Part shown: positions 41,968 through 51,900 of the stretch, one piece after another
Numbering within the stretch: position 1 is the stretch's first letter
How the letters are laid out: each line of letters begins with the position of its first letter
NCBI GenBank assembly: GCA_947497265.1
Contig: CANMFP010000012.1
Location: 34,483-98,482, forward strand
Reading direction: 5' to 3'
DNA from: an uncultured Isoptericola sp.
Lineage (GTDB): Bacteria; Actinomycetota; Actinomycetes; Actinomycetales; Cellulomonadaceae
DNA: 64,000 nucleotides
The notes under the pieces: generated by a model
Told to the model about the DNA's origin: nothing
Databases searched by the model: none
What the model saw: the letters and a program-made list of their open reading frames with translations, nothing else
Made by a program: the position numbers and the translations under genes

Positions 41968-42618
41968 TCATCGGGCGATCGCCGCGCGGGCGGCGGCGAT
42001 CGTGGCGGCTCGCGGTGGGTGCGCCGCGGCGGCGGCCGCCTCGGCGAGGAGCTGCCGCTGCACGGATGACGGTCCGGTCGGCCACGTCGCGGGGCCGGCA
42101 GACCCGCTCCGCCGGGGCGGCGCCGTCTTCCTCCGCCAGGAGGGGAAGGACTGCCATCGTGTCAGGTTGGGAAGGCTGGGAGCGCCGCCCGGCCGGGATG
42201 CCCGACGGCGGGAGCGTGCGTCCTTGGCGCGGCGTGCGGCGGGCAGCAGGGCCACCAGTGCGCGTTTGGTAACCGACAGGAGCGACGCGACGCCGCGCAA
42301 ACCCTGGCGTGCACCGCGGCGGGCCATGACCACGAGGCCGGCGGCCTGCAGCCAGGTCCGTGCCCGGATGATCGTGCGCACGGACAGGCCGGCCCGCTCG
42401 GCCGCCTGGGCGTCGGTGACCTCGGCGACGCCGGTGCGGGCGTCGGCGATCCGGGCGAGGGCCAGCAGGTAGGTGCGCACGCTCTGCGGGGCGTCGCGCA
42501 GGTCGCCCCACCCTGCGGCGGCGAGGGCGTCGATCAGGCGCCACAGGGGCGCGCGGGCGTTGAGTCGCACCGGTGGCGGGGGTGCCGAGGGCGCGCTGAT
42601 ATCGTCGGCGACAGCCAT
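41968..42618 (-). CDS. helix-turn-helix protein with Arg/Ala-rich C-terminus
   Basis: A 216-residue basic protein. A winged or replication-initiator-like helix-turn-helix covers about residues 65-105 (TDAQAAERAGLSVRTIIRA, then WLQAAGLVVMARRGARQGLR). The remaining half is very rich in Arg, Ala and Pro and lacks secondary-structure-like pattern. Its shape resembles plasmid-type or phage-type replication accessory proteins, but I do not recognise a family. Convergent with the P47-like genes. It could be a regulator for that locus or an unrelated integrated-element gene. Confidence 0.6.
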   Translation of the reverse strand: MAVADDISAPSAPPPPVRLNARAPLWRLIDALAAAGWGDLRDAPQSVRTYLLALARIADARTGVAEVTDAQAAERAGLSVRTIIRARTWLQAAGLVVMARRGARQGLRGVASLLSVTKRALVALLPAARRAKDARSRRRASRPGGAPSLPNLTRWQSFPSWRRKTAPPRRSGSAGPATWPTGPSSVQRQLLAEAAAAAAHPPRAATIAAARAAIAR

Positions 42619-42794
42619 CTGGAGAGGTCCGTTCTCTCTGGGTGGTCAGGCCCGGTCGGAGGTTGCCGCCTCTGATCCGGGCCGTTTTCGGTTGTGATGG
42701 CCGTCACCGTAGCGCACGGCTGCTTTGCCTTGGCAAGTCCCGCCGTCGGCGATGTGCTCGTCCGGGAGGACGCCGTCGTGCCCGGCGGACCTGA

Positions 42795-42808
42795 CACTTG
42801 CACAAGTG
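42795..42808. promoter_or_regulatory. candidate operator upstream of the small membrane protein/wHTH operon
   Basis: CACTTG and CAAGTG are exact inverted halves around CA, 26 bases before the ATG at 42834. The second gene of the operon is a winged-helix regulator, so autoregulation is a reasonable guess. The 215-base gap contains no other recognisable feature. Confidence 0.45.
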
Positions 42809-42833
42809 GAAAGCACTCTCTAGGCTCACCGGC

Positions 42834-43301
42834 ATGGAAAGCTCTTTCGACGCCTCCGAGCGTGTCCGCGAGATGCAGCGGGCCGAGGCGGTGCCCTACG
42901 TCGTGATGCCGCCGCCGCGCCGGTGGGTGTCTCCCCTCTTCGGCGCGTGGTCCGCCGCATACGTGGGGACGTTCGGGCTCTGGCACGAGCACGAGCTCGC
43001 CTTCATCGTCGCGATGCTCACGCTCAGCGGCGGGATGGGCGCCCTGATCGGCCGGCTGACCCGACGCTACGGCGTCCTGCCGATGGTCGGTCGCGGCACA
43101 CCTCCGCCGGAGATCCGGCGGGAGCACCGCCGGTACGGCATCGGCGTGGTCGTGATCGCCGGCCTGGTCGCGGGCACGTGGTGGTGGGCAGGTCTCCTGG
43201 CGGCCTCCGCCGCTGCGTTCGCACTCGTGACCGCCGGGCTGGCGCGGTACCAGGCCCGCTACCGGCGAGCGGCGGCGGCCGTGCGGGAGCGCCTGGCATG
43301 A
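42834..43301 (+). CDS. small membrane protein coupled to a wHTH regulator
   Basis: A 155-residue protein with four predicted helices in two pairs (about 32-70 and 105-140). It begins MESSFDASERVREMQRAEAV and has a conserved-looking MPPPRRWVSPLFGAWSAAYVG segment before the first helix. I do not recognise a family. Its coding end overlaps the next gene by ATGA, so the two are translated together; wHTH partners of this kind often sense signals through, or control, the membrane protein. Confidence 0.65.
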   Translation: MESSFDASERVREMQRAEAVPYVVMPPPRRWVSPLFGAWSAAYVGTFGLWHEHELAFIVAMLTLSGGMGALIGRLTRRYGVLPMVGRGTPPPEIRREHRRYGIGVVVIAGLVAGTWWWAGLLAASAAAFALVTAGLARYQARYRRAAAAVRERLA

Positions 43302-43594
43302 ACCTGGGCGACCTCGACCCGGTCATCCACGCACCCAAGCGGCTGGTGGCGATGGCCGTCCTGGCGAACACCGAGTACGCCACCTTCAGGTTCCTCAAGG
43401 AACAGCTCGGTCTGACCGACTCGGACCTGTCCAAGCAGATGTCTGCCCTGGAGGCGGCGGGCTACGTCAAGTCCACCAAGCGCGGGCGAGGGCCCGGCTC
43501 GTCCACCAACTACGCCATGACCCGCCGAGGCAGCCGTGCCTACCGGGCTCACCGCGCCGCCCTCTACGCCATGCTCGACGACGACGTGTCGTGA
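43298..43594 (+). CDS. winged-helix transcriptional regulator (HTH_34 type)
   Basis: A 98-residue DNA-binding protein. The N-terminus [40 protein letters not shown] and the following helix ([22 protein letters not shown]) form a compact wHTH of the PF13601 type. There is no effector domain. Coupled by ATGA to the membrane protein. The target is probably its own promoter, where CACTTG/CAAGTG occurs. Confidence 0.85.
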   Translation: MNLGDLDPVIHAPKRLVAMAVLANTEYATFRFLKEQLGLTDSDLSKQMSALEAAGYVKSTKRGRGPGSSTNYAMTRRGSRAYRAHRAALYAMLDDDVS

Positions 43595-43607
43595 GAGCAT
43601 CCAACCC

Positions 43608-44471
43608 ATGCGCGGCATCATCCTGGCCGGCGGTTCCGGCACCCGGTTGCACCCGATCACGCTCGGCGTGAGCAAGCAGCTCGTGCCGGTCTACGACAAG
43701 CCGATGATCTACTACCCGCTGTCGACGCTGATGCTGGCGGGCATCCGGGACGTCCTGGTGATCACCACCCCGCACGACGCGGAGCAGTTCCGGCGTCTGC
43801 TCGGCGACGGCTCCCAGTTCGGCATCTCGATCGAGTACGCGGTCCAGGTCCAACCGAACGGGCTGGCGCAGGCGTTCGTGCTGGGCGAGGAGTTCATCGG
43901 GGACGACTCGGCGGCCCTCGTGCTGGGCGACAACATCTTCTACGGCCAGGGCCTGGGCGACCAGCTCCAACGCTTCTCGGACGTGGACGGCGGTTCGATC
44001 TTCGCCTACCGGGTGGCGGAGCCCTCGGCGTACGGGGTGGTCGAGTTCGACGATGCCGGGCAGGCCATCTCGCTCGAGGAGAAGCCTCGGGTGCCGAAGT
44101 CCAGCTATGCGGTGCCCGGCCTCTACTTCTACGACAACGACGTCGTCGAGGTCGCCAAGAACATCCGGCCATCGGCCCGGGGCGAGTACGAGATCACGGA
44201 CATCAACCGCGCCTACCTCGAGCAGGGGCGGCTGCACGTGGAGGTTCTGCCGCGTGGCACGGCATGGCTGGACACGGGCACGTTCGACTCCTTGATCGAC
44301 GCCAGCGACTTCGTCCGGACGGTCGAGCAACGGCAGGGCATGAAGATCGGTGCGCCCGAGGAGGTCGCATGGCGACGCGGGTTCCTGTCCGACGACGAGC
44401 TGCGCGTGCGCGCCGAGAAGCTCCTGAAGTCCGGGTACGGGAGCTACCTGCTCAGCCTGCTCGACGACTGA
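43608..44471 (+). CDS. rfbA: glucose-1-phosphate thymidylyltransferase
   Basis: First step of dTDP-L-rhamnose synthesis: dTTP plus glucose 1-phosphate gives dTDP-glucose. The 287-residue product has the nucleotide-binding GGSGTRLHP and [17 protein letters not shown] at the N-terminus, LGDNIFYG, and [21 protein letters not shown] with the acidic metal-binding residues. RmlA type. The ATG at 43608 is preceded by the wHTH gene with a 13-base gap. Confidence 0.95.
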   Translation: MRGIILAGGSGTRLHPITLGVSKQLVPVYDKPMIYYPLSTLMLAGIRDVLVITTPHDAEQFRRLLGDGSQFGISIEYAVQVQPNGLAQAFVLGEEFIGDDSAALVLGDNIFYGQGLGDQLQRFSDVDGGSIFAYRVAEPSAYGVVEFDDAGQAISLEEKPRVPKSSYAVPGLYFYDNDVVEVAKNIRPSARGEYEITDINRAYLEQGRLHVEVLPRGTAWLDTGTFDSLIDASDFVRTVEQRQGMKIGAPEEVAWRRGFLSDDELRVRAEKLLKSGYGSYLLSLLDD

Positions 44472-44472
44472 C

Positions 44473-45345
44473 CTACCCGAGGACCTCGGGCGCCGCGACC
44501 CCCCACCGCTCGGCCCAGTGGCCGATGGGCTCCACGCCCGCAGCATGCAGGGCGTCGTGCCCCAGCACCGAGTAGGCGGGTCGCGGAGCCGGGCGAGGGA
44601 ACTTGTCGCTGGTGGTGGGCTCGACCGGCGTGGACAGCCCTGCCGAGGCCACGACGCGCCGCGCGAACTCGTACCAGGACGTCTCACCGGTCGACGTCCC
44701 GTGATAGGTCCCGGCCGGCGCCCCGGCCTCGACGAGCTGCACGACGAGGTCGGCGAGGTCGCGCGTCCACGTGGGCTGGCCCACCTGGTCGTCGACGACG
44801 GCGAGCCGGTCGCGCTCGGCCGCGAGCCGGGCCATCGTCTTCGGGAAGCACCCTCCTTGGGCACCGTAGAGCCACGCCGTCCGGACGATCAGGTGGTCGG
44901 ACGCTTCGGCGCGTACTGCCCACTCCCCTGCCGCCTTGGTGCGCCCGTAAGCGGACCGCGGGGCGAGCGGCGCGTCCTCGGCGTACGGCTCGCCCGCCTC
45001 GCCGTCGAACACGTAGTCGGTCGAGACGTGCACGAACCTCGCACCGGCAGCGTGCGCTGCCCGCGCCAGGTGGGCCGCACCGACGGCGTTGACCGCGAAG
45101 GCATCCGGCTCGTGGGCCTCGGCGTCGTCCACGGCGGTCCAGGCGGCGCAGTTGACGACGACGGCGGCACCGGCGAGCGCTCGGTGTGCGGCTCCGGCGT
45201 CGGTGACGTCGAGGTCGGCGTGGCCGAGGCCGACCACGTCGGCGCCGGCCCGCTCGAGCGCGGCGATCAGATCGTGGCCCAGCATCCCGCCGGCACCGAC
45301 GACCACCCAGCGCTGGCTCTGCGAGTCGGGAGGCACGCGTAGCAT
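44473..45345 (-). CDS. rfbD: dTDP-4-dehydrorhamnose reductase
   Basis: Last step of dTDP-L-rhamnose synthesis. A 290-residue Rossmann-fold reductase: VVVGAGGMLGHDL at about 14-26, VVNCAAWTAVDDAEAH, and the catalytic STDYVFDG and Y-x-x-x-K in YGRTKAAGEW; GATLYG is here AWLYGAQGG. RmlD type, not the fused epimerase-reductase. The ATG at 45345 is the first that keeps the Rossmann start. Convergent with rfbA and divergent from rfbC. Confidence 0.93.
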   Translation of the reverse strand: MLRVPPDSQSQRWVVVGAGGMLGHDLIAALERAGADVVGLGHADLDVTDAGAAHRALAGAAVVVNCAAWTAVDDAEAHEPDAFAVNAVGAAHLARAAHAAGARFVHVSTDYVFDGEAGEPYAEDAPLAPRSAYGRTKAAGEWAVRAEASDHLIVRTAWLYGAQGGCFPKTMARLAAERDRLAVVDDQVGQPTWTRDLADLVVQLVEAGAPAGTYHGTSTGETSWYEFARRVVASAGLSTPVEPTTSDKFPRPAPRPAYSVLGHDALHAAGVEPIGHWAERWGVAAPEVLG

Positions 45346-45385
45346 CCTAGGGGCCACCGAGTACCGACGCCGGGAGGTCCCACCA

Positions 45386-46003
45386 GTGCAGTTTCGTGAG
45401 CTAGACGTCCCCGGCGCGTTCGAGATCACGCCGCAGCAGTTCGGCGACCCGCGCGGGTTTTTCCTCGAGTGGTTCAGGGCCGGGCCGTTCGTCGAGGCCG
45501 TGGGCCACCCGTTGGACCTGCAGCAGGCCAACTGCTCCGTCTCGGCCGCCGGTGTGCTCCGCGGCATCCACTTCGCGGACGTCCCGCCGGGGCAGGCCAA
45601 GTACGTGACGTGCGCCCGGGGCGCGGTGCTCGACGTCGTGGTCGATGTCCGCGTCGGCTCCCCCACGTTCGGCCGGTGGGACTCGGTGCTGCTCGACGAC
45701 ACAGACCGTCGGGCCATCTATCTGGGCGAAGGTCTCGGGCACGCGTTCATGGCCCTGGAGGACGGCTCGACAGTCATGTACCTGTGCTCGTCGGGCTACG
45801 CCCCCGAGCGTGAGCACGGCATTCACCCGCTGGACGCGACCGTGGGTATCGAGTGGCCGACGACGGCACGTGACGGGTCGACGCTGACGCCGCAGCTCTC
45901 GGAGAAGGACACGGCGGCGCCGAGCCTGCACGAGGCCGAGCAGCGGGGCCTGCTGCCGTCGTCCGACGCGGTGAACGACTACCTGGCGACCCTGCGGGGC
46001 TGA
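45386..46003 (+). CDS. rfbC: dTDP-4-dehydrorhamnose 3,5-epimerase
   Basis: Third step of the pathway, inverting two carbons of the 4-keto sugar. The 205-residue cupin begins VQFRELDVPGAFEITPQQF and contains DPRGFFLEWFR, VLRGIHFADVPPGQAKYVTC with the catalytic His, and the catalytic Tyr in YLCSSGY. GTG start with a GGAGGT site. It is divergent from rfbD, with 40 bases between the start codons. Confidence 0.93.
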   Translation: MQFRELDVPGAFEITPQQFGDPRGFFLEWFRAGPFVEAVGHPLDLQQANCSVSAAGVLRGIHFADVPPGQAKYVTCARGAVLDVVVDVRVGSPTFGRWDSVLLDDTDRRAIYLGEGLGHAFMALEDGSTVMYLCSSGYAPEREHGIHPLDATVGIEWPTTARDGSTLTPQLSEKDTAAPSLHEAEQRGLLPSSDAVNDYLATLRG

Positions 46004-46007
46004 GACC

Positions 46008-47021
<1,014 letters not shown>

Positions 47022-47133
47022 TCACTCGACGGCGCCCAGGCTACCGCCTCACCTCCAGGCGAACATTTCCGCTTTGTCCATTTCGTGCTATACCAACAGT
47101 CGAAAATGGCTCCGGCCAACTAAGATCCACGCG

Positions 47134-47434
47134 ATGAGCAAATCGGTCCCCATGTCGCGGCCGACGCCTGCTGACATGGCGCCCGCGGACGCCGCAGACC
47201 TCTATGCCGAGATCTTTCGCGAGCACACCACCTCGCTCGAGGTGGTGTCGGCAAGGCGGCTCAAGCAGGTCGGTGCGCGGCCATCGGTTCGCGAGTACCT
47301 GGCCCAGCTCTGGGGCCGGCGACACTTCCTGTGGGCAGAGGCTCGCGCCAAGGTCTCCAGCGGCACGCGCGAGACGGTGCTCGGCCAGGCGTGGATGATC
47401 ATCAACCCGATCCTCTCCGGGTTGGCGTACTACC
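47134..47434 (+). pseudogene. N-terminal remnant of an ABC-2 polysaccharide exporter permease (Wzm type)
   Basis: The frame starting MSKSVPMSRPTP has a 70-residue cytoplasmic lead and then the motif VREYLAQLWGRRHFLWAEARAKVSSGTRETVLGQAWMIINPILSGLAYY, the start of the first helices of O-antigen-type export permeases (only parts quoted matter: LGQAWMIINPI). At base 47435 the ISL3-family element begins, and the frame ends at 47469 in the element. No remaining part of the permease or its ATPase is found beyond the element, so a deletion accompanied or followed the insertion. Confidence 0.85.
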
Positions 47435-48861
47435 GGCTCAACGCAGATGAGGGTGTAGCCGGGGTCTGAAGCCGCCGGCTTCGAGGAGTGATCGGGCGAT
47501 GTAGTGGGTCAGGTTGCGGAAGCCCAGGGCGGAGCCTCGGAGGTGTTCGAGTCGGCCGTTGATCGCCTCCGTCGGTCCGTTGCTCGAGCCTGGTAGGTCG
47601 AAGAACGCCAGCACGTCGGCGGCGCGCTTCTTCAACGTCCGCCCGAGCGTGACGAGCTCGCTCAGGGCCGCCGGAACGCCGCGGGCCACCGAGTCGATCA
47701 CCGCGGTCATGAGAGCACGGCCCTGGGCGCGGTCGGGGTGGCGGTAGGCGGTGATCATGCGCTGGTAGATGCCCCAGGTCGCCTCGACCTCGACGTGCTC
47801 CTCGATCGCGAACAGGGCCTCGATCCTGGTCGTCTGCTTGTCGGTGAGCAGGTCGGCGCCGGTGTGCAGGGTCCGTCGTGCGCGGTGGAGCGGGTCCTTG
47901 GCGCGGCCGCGGTGGCCGTGCAAGTCGAGTTGGACTCGGCGGCGGCAGCGGTCCAGGGCATCACCGGCCAAGCGCACGACGTGGAACGGGTCCATCACCG
48001 CGGTCGCGTCGGGCAGCTCTTCGGCAGTGGCGGTCTTGAACCCGGTGAAGCCGTCCATCGCGACGACCTCCACCTGATCTCGCCAGGTCTTCGGGCGGGT
48101 GGCGAGCCACTGCTTGAAGGCCTGCTTGGAGCGCCCCTCGACCATGTCGAGCAACCGGGCGGATCCGGTGCCGTCACGGATAGGGGTCAGGTCGATGACC
48201 ACCGTGACGTACTTCTCGCCGCGGCGGGTGTGCCGCCACACGTGCTCGTCGACTCCGATGACGGCCACGCCGTCGAACCGGGCCTCGTCATCGATCAGCA
48301 CCCGCCGACCTTCGGCCAGGACAGCGTCGTTGGCGGTGTGCCACGCGATCGCGAGGGCCTCGGCCACCCGCGCCACTGTCAGGTGCTGAACCACGATCCC
48401 GACCAGGGCCCAGCGCACCGCCGCCCGCGACAGCTTCGCCCGCGGCTCGGCCGCCCTCGACGTGTCTTGGCGCCACACCCGCCCGCAGCTCTCGCAGCGG
48501 TAGCGGCGCACCCTGATCAGCAGCGTGACCGGCCGCCACCCGAACGGCTCATGCGCCAGCCACCGGGTCACCGTGCCCCGCGGCGTGCCCTCGGCCCCGC
48601 ACCCGCGGCAGAACGCATCATCGGCGCGCGCCACGACCCGGCAGCACAGCGTCGCCCGGTCGGGCTCCAGCCGTTGCCCGACCACGACGAGCCCGAGCTC
48701 GTCCAGGCGCGCGAAGGTCGCAAGGTCAGGGGCAGCGAAGGTAAGTTCAGGCACGTCGAGGTCTTCCAGATGGGCAGAGTGAGAACTCCCATCCTGGGGG
48801 ACCTCGACCCGTCCCCGGCCAGATCAGCCAGCCAGCGCTACACCCTCATCTGCGTTGAGCC
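47435..48861. mobile_element. ISL3-family insertion sequence
   Basis: About 1.43 kb with one transposase gene. The terminal inverted repeats begin GGCTCAACGCAGATGAGG and are identical at 25 or more bases at both ends (47435 and 48861). Outside the repeats, no 8-bp target duplication can be seen (GTACTACC on the left, GGTAAACC on the right), although the family normally makes one. This fits deletion of DNA next to one end after insertion. Confidence 0.9.
47438..48754 (-). CDS. ISL3 family transposase
   Basis: A 438-residue DDE transposase. The N-terminal part has the zinc-ribbon CRGCGAEG and CESCGRVW, then a helix-turn-helix. The catalytic Asp residues are in VIGVDEHVW and VVAMDGFTG, with the family's downstream Glu in NGPTEAINGRLEHLRG. 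GTG start. The stop codon lies in the left inverted repeat. The frame is intact, so the element may still be active. Confidence 0.93.
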   Translation of the reverse strand: MPELTFAAPDLATFARLDELGLVVVGQRLEPDRATLCCRVVARADDAFCRGCGAEGTPRGTVTRWLAHEPFGWRPVTLLIRVRRYRCESCGRVWRQDTSRAAEPRAKLSRAAVRWALVGIVVQHLTVARVAEALAIAWHTANDAVLAEGRRVLIDDEARFDGVAVIGVDEHVWRHTRRGEKYVTVVIDLTPIRDGTGSARLLDMVEGRSKQAFKQWLATRPKTWRDQVEVVAMDGFTGFKTATAEELPDATAVMDPFHVVRLAGDALDRCRRRVQLDLHGHRGRAKDPLHRARRTLHTGADLLTDKQTTRIEALFAIEEHVEVEATWGIYQRMITAYRHPDRAQGRALMTAVIDSVARGVPAALSELVTLGRTLKKRAADVLAFFDLPGSSNGPTEAINGRLEHLRGSALGFRNLTHYIARSLLEAGGFRPRLHPHLR

Positions 48862-48934
48862 GGTAAACCACGTCCAGGCGCAGCCTAGGTCGACATCCCG
48901 CGGAGCACATCTCGACGAATTCCCCGGAACGCAC

Positions 48935-48972
48935 GACGACCCGTCCGCATGTCTAGATGCGGACGGGTCGTC
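48935..48972 (-). terminator. hairpin terminator of the purine permease gene
   Basis: A perfect 16-bp stem (GACGACCCGTCCGCAT and complement) around a 6-base loop lies 15 bases after the permease stop. Between the IS end (48861) and the stem is a short non-coding stretch. Confidence 0.85.
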
Positions 48973-48987
48973 AAGGAGCGGAACGGT

Positions 48988-50442
<1,455 letters not shown>

Positions 50443-50491
50443 GGGCACCTATGGTGCCAGAAGTGTGAAGGTTCTCGGGAGGGCGGGGCCG

Positions 50492-51012
50492 TCACCGGTA
50501 GTCGTTGCGGTCCAGCGAAGCCTCGTAGCAGGCACGGTCGAGGTTCGTGTTCCAGATCCTCCGCGGCGACGTGGGACGCAAACTGCCGAACGTCCTGGCA
50601 CCCTCGGCGCGTGCATCGCGGTTGAACCACGCCACGGTCTCGATGCGGGCGTACCGCTCGGCATCCTGAGCATGCAGGTCGTGGACCTCGTCGAGGACCG
50701 GAACCAAGTCCGTGTCGCGAGACGAGCTCGACCATCGCCCCGCCGCGGCGCCACTCGATGGCTTGATCCATGCACCGGCGATGCTGTTCCCAGTCGTGAT
50801 CAACGTGTGGGAGCCCTCGGAAGACCCGACACTCCTGCCAGCTCCGCGTGCGGATAGCCCTCCCGCTGCCGAGCGTTGCGCTCAGCCAGTGCGCGCTTCG
50901 CCAACCGCACTGGATCGACCAACGAGTCGTGGGCCTCGCCATCGGGGTCGAAGACGTCCCGCGCCGTCAGATGGACGTTCTGATAGTCGATCACGAACGA
51001 CGCGCGCAGCAC
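50492..51012 (-). pseudogene. NYN-domain (PIN-like) ribonuclease gene with two frameshifts
   Basis: The three minus-strand frames together read as one protein: MLRASFVIDYQNVHLTARDV from 51012, then VFRGLPHVDHDWEQHRRCMDQA after a shift near 50835, then DTDLVPVLDEVHDLHAQDAE after another near 50722, ending at 50492 in NTNLDRACYEASLDRNDYR. The Asp in IDYQN and the SRDTDLVP Asp pair are the acidic residues of the NYN nuclease fold (LabA/DUF88-like). Both shifts are single-base changes with the same direction, so the protein is broken unless the DNA has errors. Confidence 0.75.
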
Positions 51013-51145
51013 TGCGCCTCCTTGGGGACGAAAAAGTCCCCGCCAATCCGGAGACGACGGGGAGCAACACTGTAAGTTTGCCCACCGGCGCCCACGGTGT
51101 CAACCGCCCGCGAACAGCTCGGACAGCGAGTGTTCGGGCACAGGC

Positions 51146-51538
51146 TCAGGCCTTCGAAGCCAGGCCGGCCTTGATCTGCGTGGTCGAGATCTCCGGCGTC
51201 CGCTCGAGGTACACGACCTCGCAGAGCTCCTTGAGCTCGTCGAACTTGCCCGTCCAGTCGTCGCCGATGACGAAGGTGTCGACGTGGTACAGCTTGATGT
51301 CCTCGGACTTCTGCTCCCACGTGTTCTCCGGGACCACCAGGTCCACGTGGCGAATCGCCTCGAGCATGCGACGCCGCTCCTCGAACGAGAAGTAGGACTT
51401 CTTGCCCTTGCCCTCGTTGAACTCGTCGGTGGACAGCGCCACGATCAGGTAGTCACCCAGCGCCCGAGCGCGGCGGAGCAGCTCGATGTGCCCGTAGTGC
51501 AGCAGGTCGTAGGTGCCGTAGGTGATGACTCGCTTCAT
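51146..51538 (-). CDS. tagD: glycerol-3-phosphate cytidylyltransferase
   Basis: Makes CDP-glycerol from CTP and glycerol 3-phosphate, the precursor of wall teichoic acids. A 130-residue protein with the cytidylyltransferase motifs ITYGTYDLLHYGHIELLRRA (HxGH as HYGH), and RTPEISTTQIK (the ISTT motif). The size and motif order are those of TagD. The ATG at 51538 is chosen on the basis of the MKRVITYGTYDL family start. The glycerol polymer use is inferred; other polyol-phosphate wall polymers are possible. Confidence 0.93.
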   Translation of the reverse strand: MKRVITYGTYDLLHYGHIELLRRARALGDYLIVALSTDEFNEGKGKKSYFSFEERRRMLEAIRHVDLVVPENTWEQKSEDIKLYHVDTFVIGDDWTGKFDELKELCEVVYLERTPEISTTQIKAGLASKA

Positions 51539-51640
51539 GCCCTCGTCCCTCGTCGTAACCGTCACACGGCGTTCGCCAGTCGTTCATCCTACGCCGCGGG
51601 GTGCCGGGCCCGGAGCGCCTCGCCGACGTACGATCGACCC

Positions 51641-51892
51641 GTGCCGACCGTCATGTCCCTGCTGCTCCATCCGGAGCGCCGACGCCCCACCCCGCCGCCG
51701 GAGCGCGTCGACCTGCGGCGCGTCATCCTGCTGGGGATCATCGTCTGGTCGGTCGTGCTCGTCGCCATGAGCGTCCTCGCCCTGGCCGGCCAGCCGACCG
51801 GGCCGGCCGTGGCGGTCTGTCTCGCCGGTATCGCCCTCGGCGGCGTCGGACTGCTGTGGGCTCGCCGGCACCGCGACGACCCTGTGGACTGA
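51641..51892 (+). CDS. DUF2530 small membrane protein
   Basis: An 83-residue protein with two helices: about 31-49 (VILLGIIVWSVVLVAMSVLAL) and 58-75. LLHPERRRPTPPPERVDLRRV precedes them. This matches the actinobacterial DUF2530 pattern. The start may be GTG 51641 or ATG 51653 (MSLLLHPERR). Its role is unknown. It is convergent with the large ATPase gene, with stops 8 bases apart. Confidence 0.78.
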   Translation: MPTVMSLLLHPERRRPTPPPERVDLRRVILLGIIVWSVVLVAMSVLALAGQPTGPAVAVCLAGIALGGVGLLWARRHRDDPVD

Positions 51893-51900
51893 CGCCCCCG

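Noticed and set aside
42834..43301. Zinc-protease motif in the small membrane protein (WHEHELAF)
   Set aside because: The residues HEHEL do not form HExxH, and the segment is part of a membrane helix, so it is not a toxin-like protease next to the P47-like genes.
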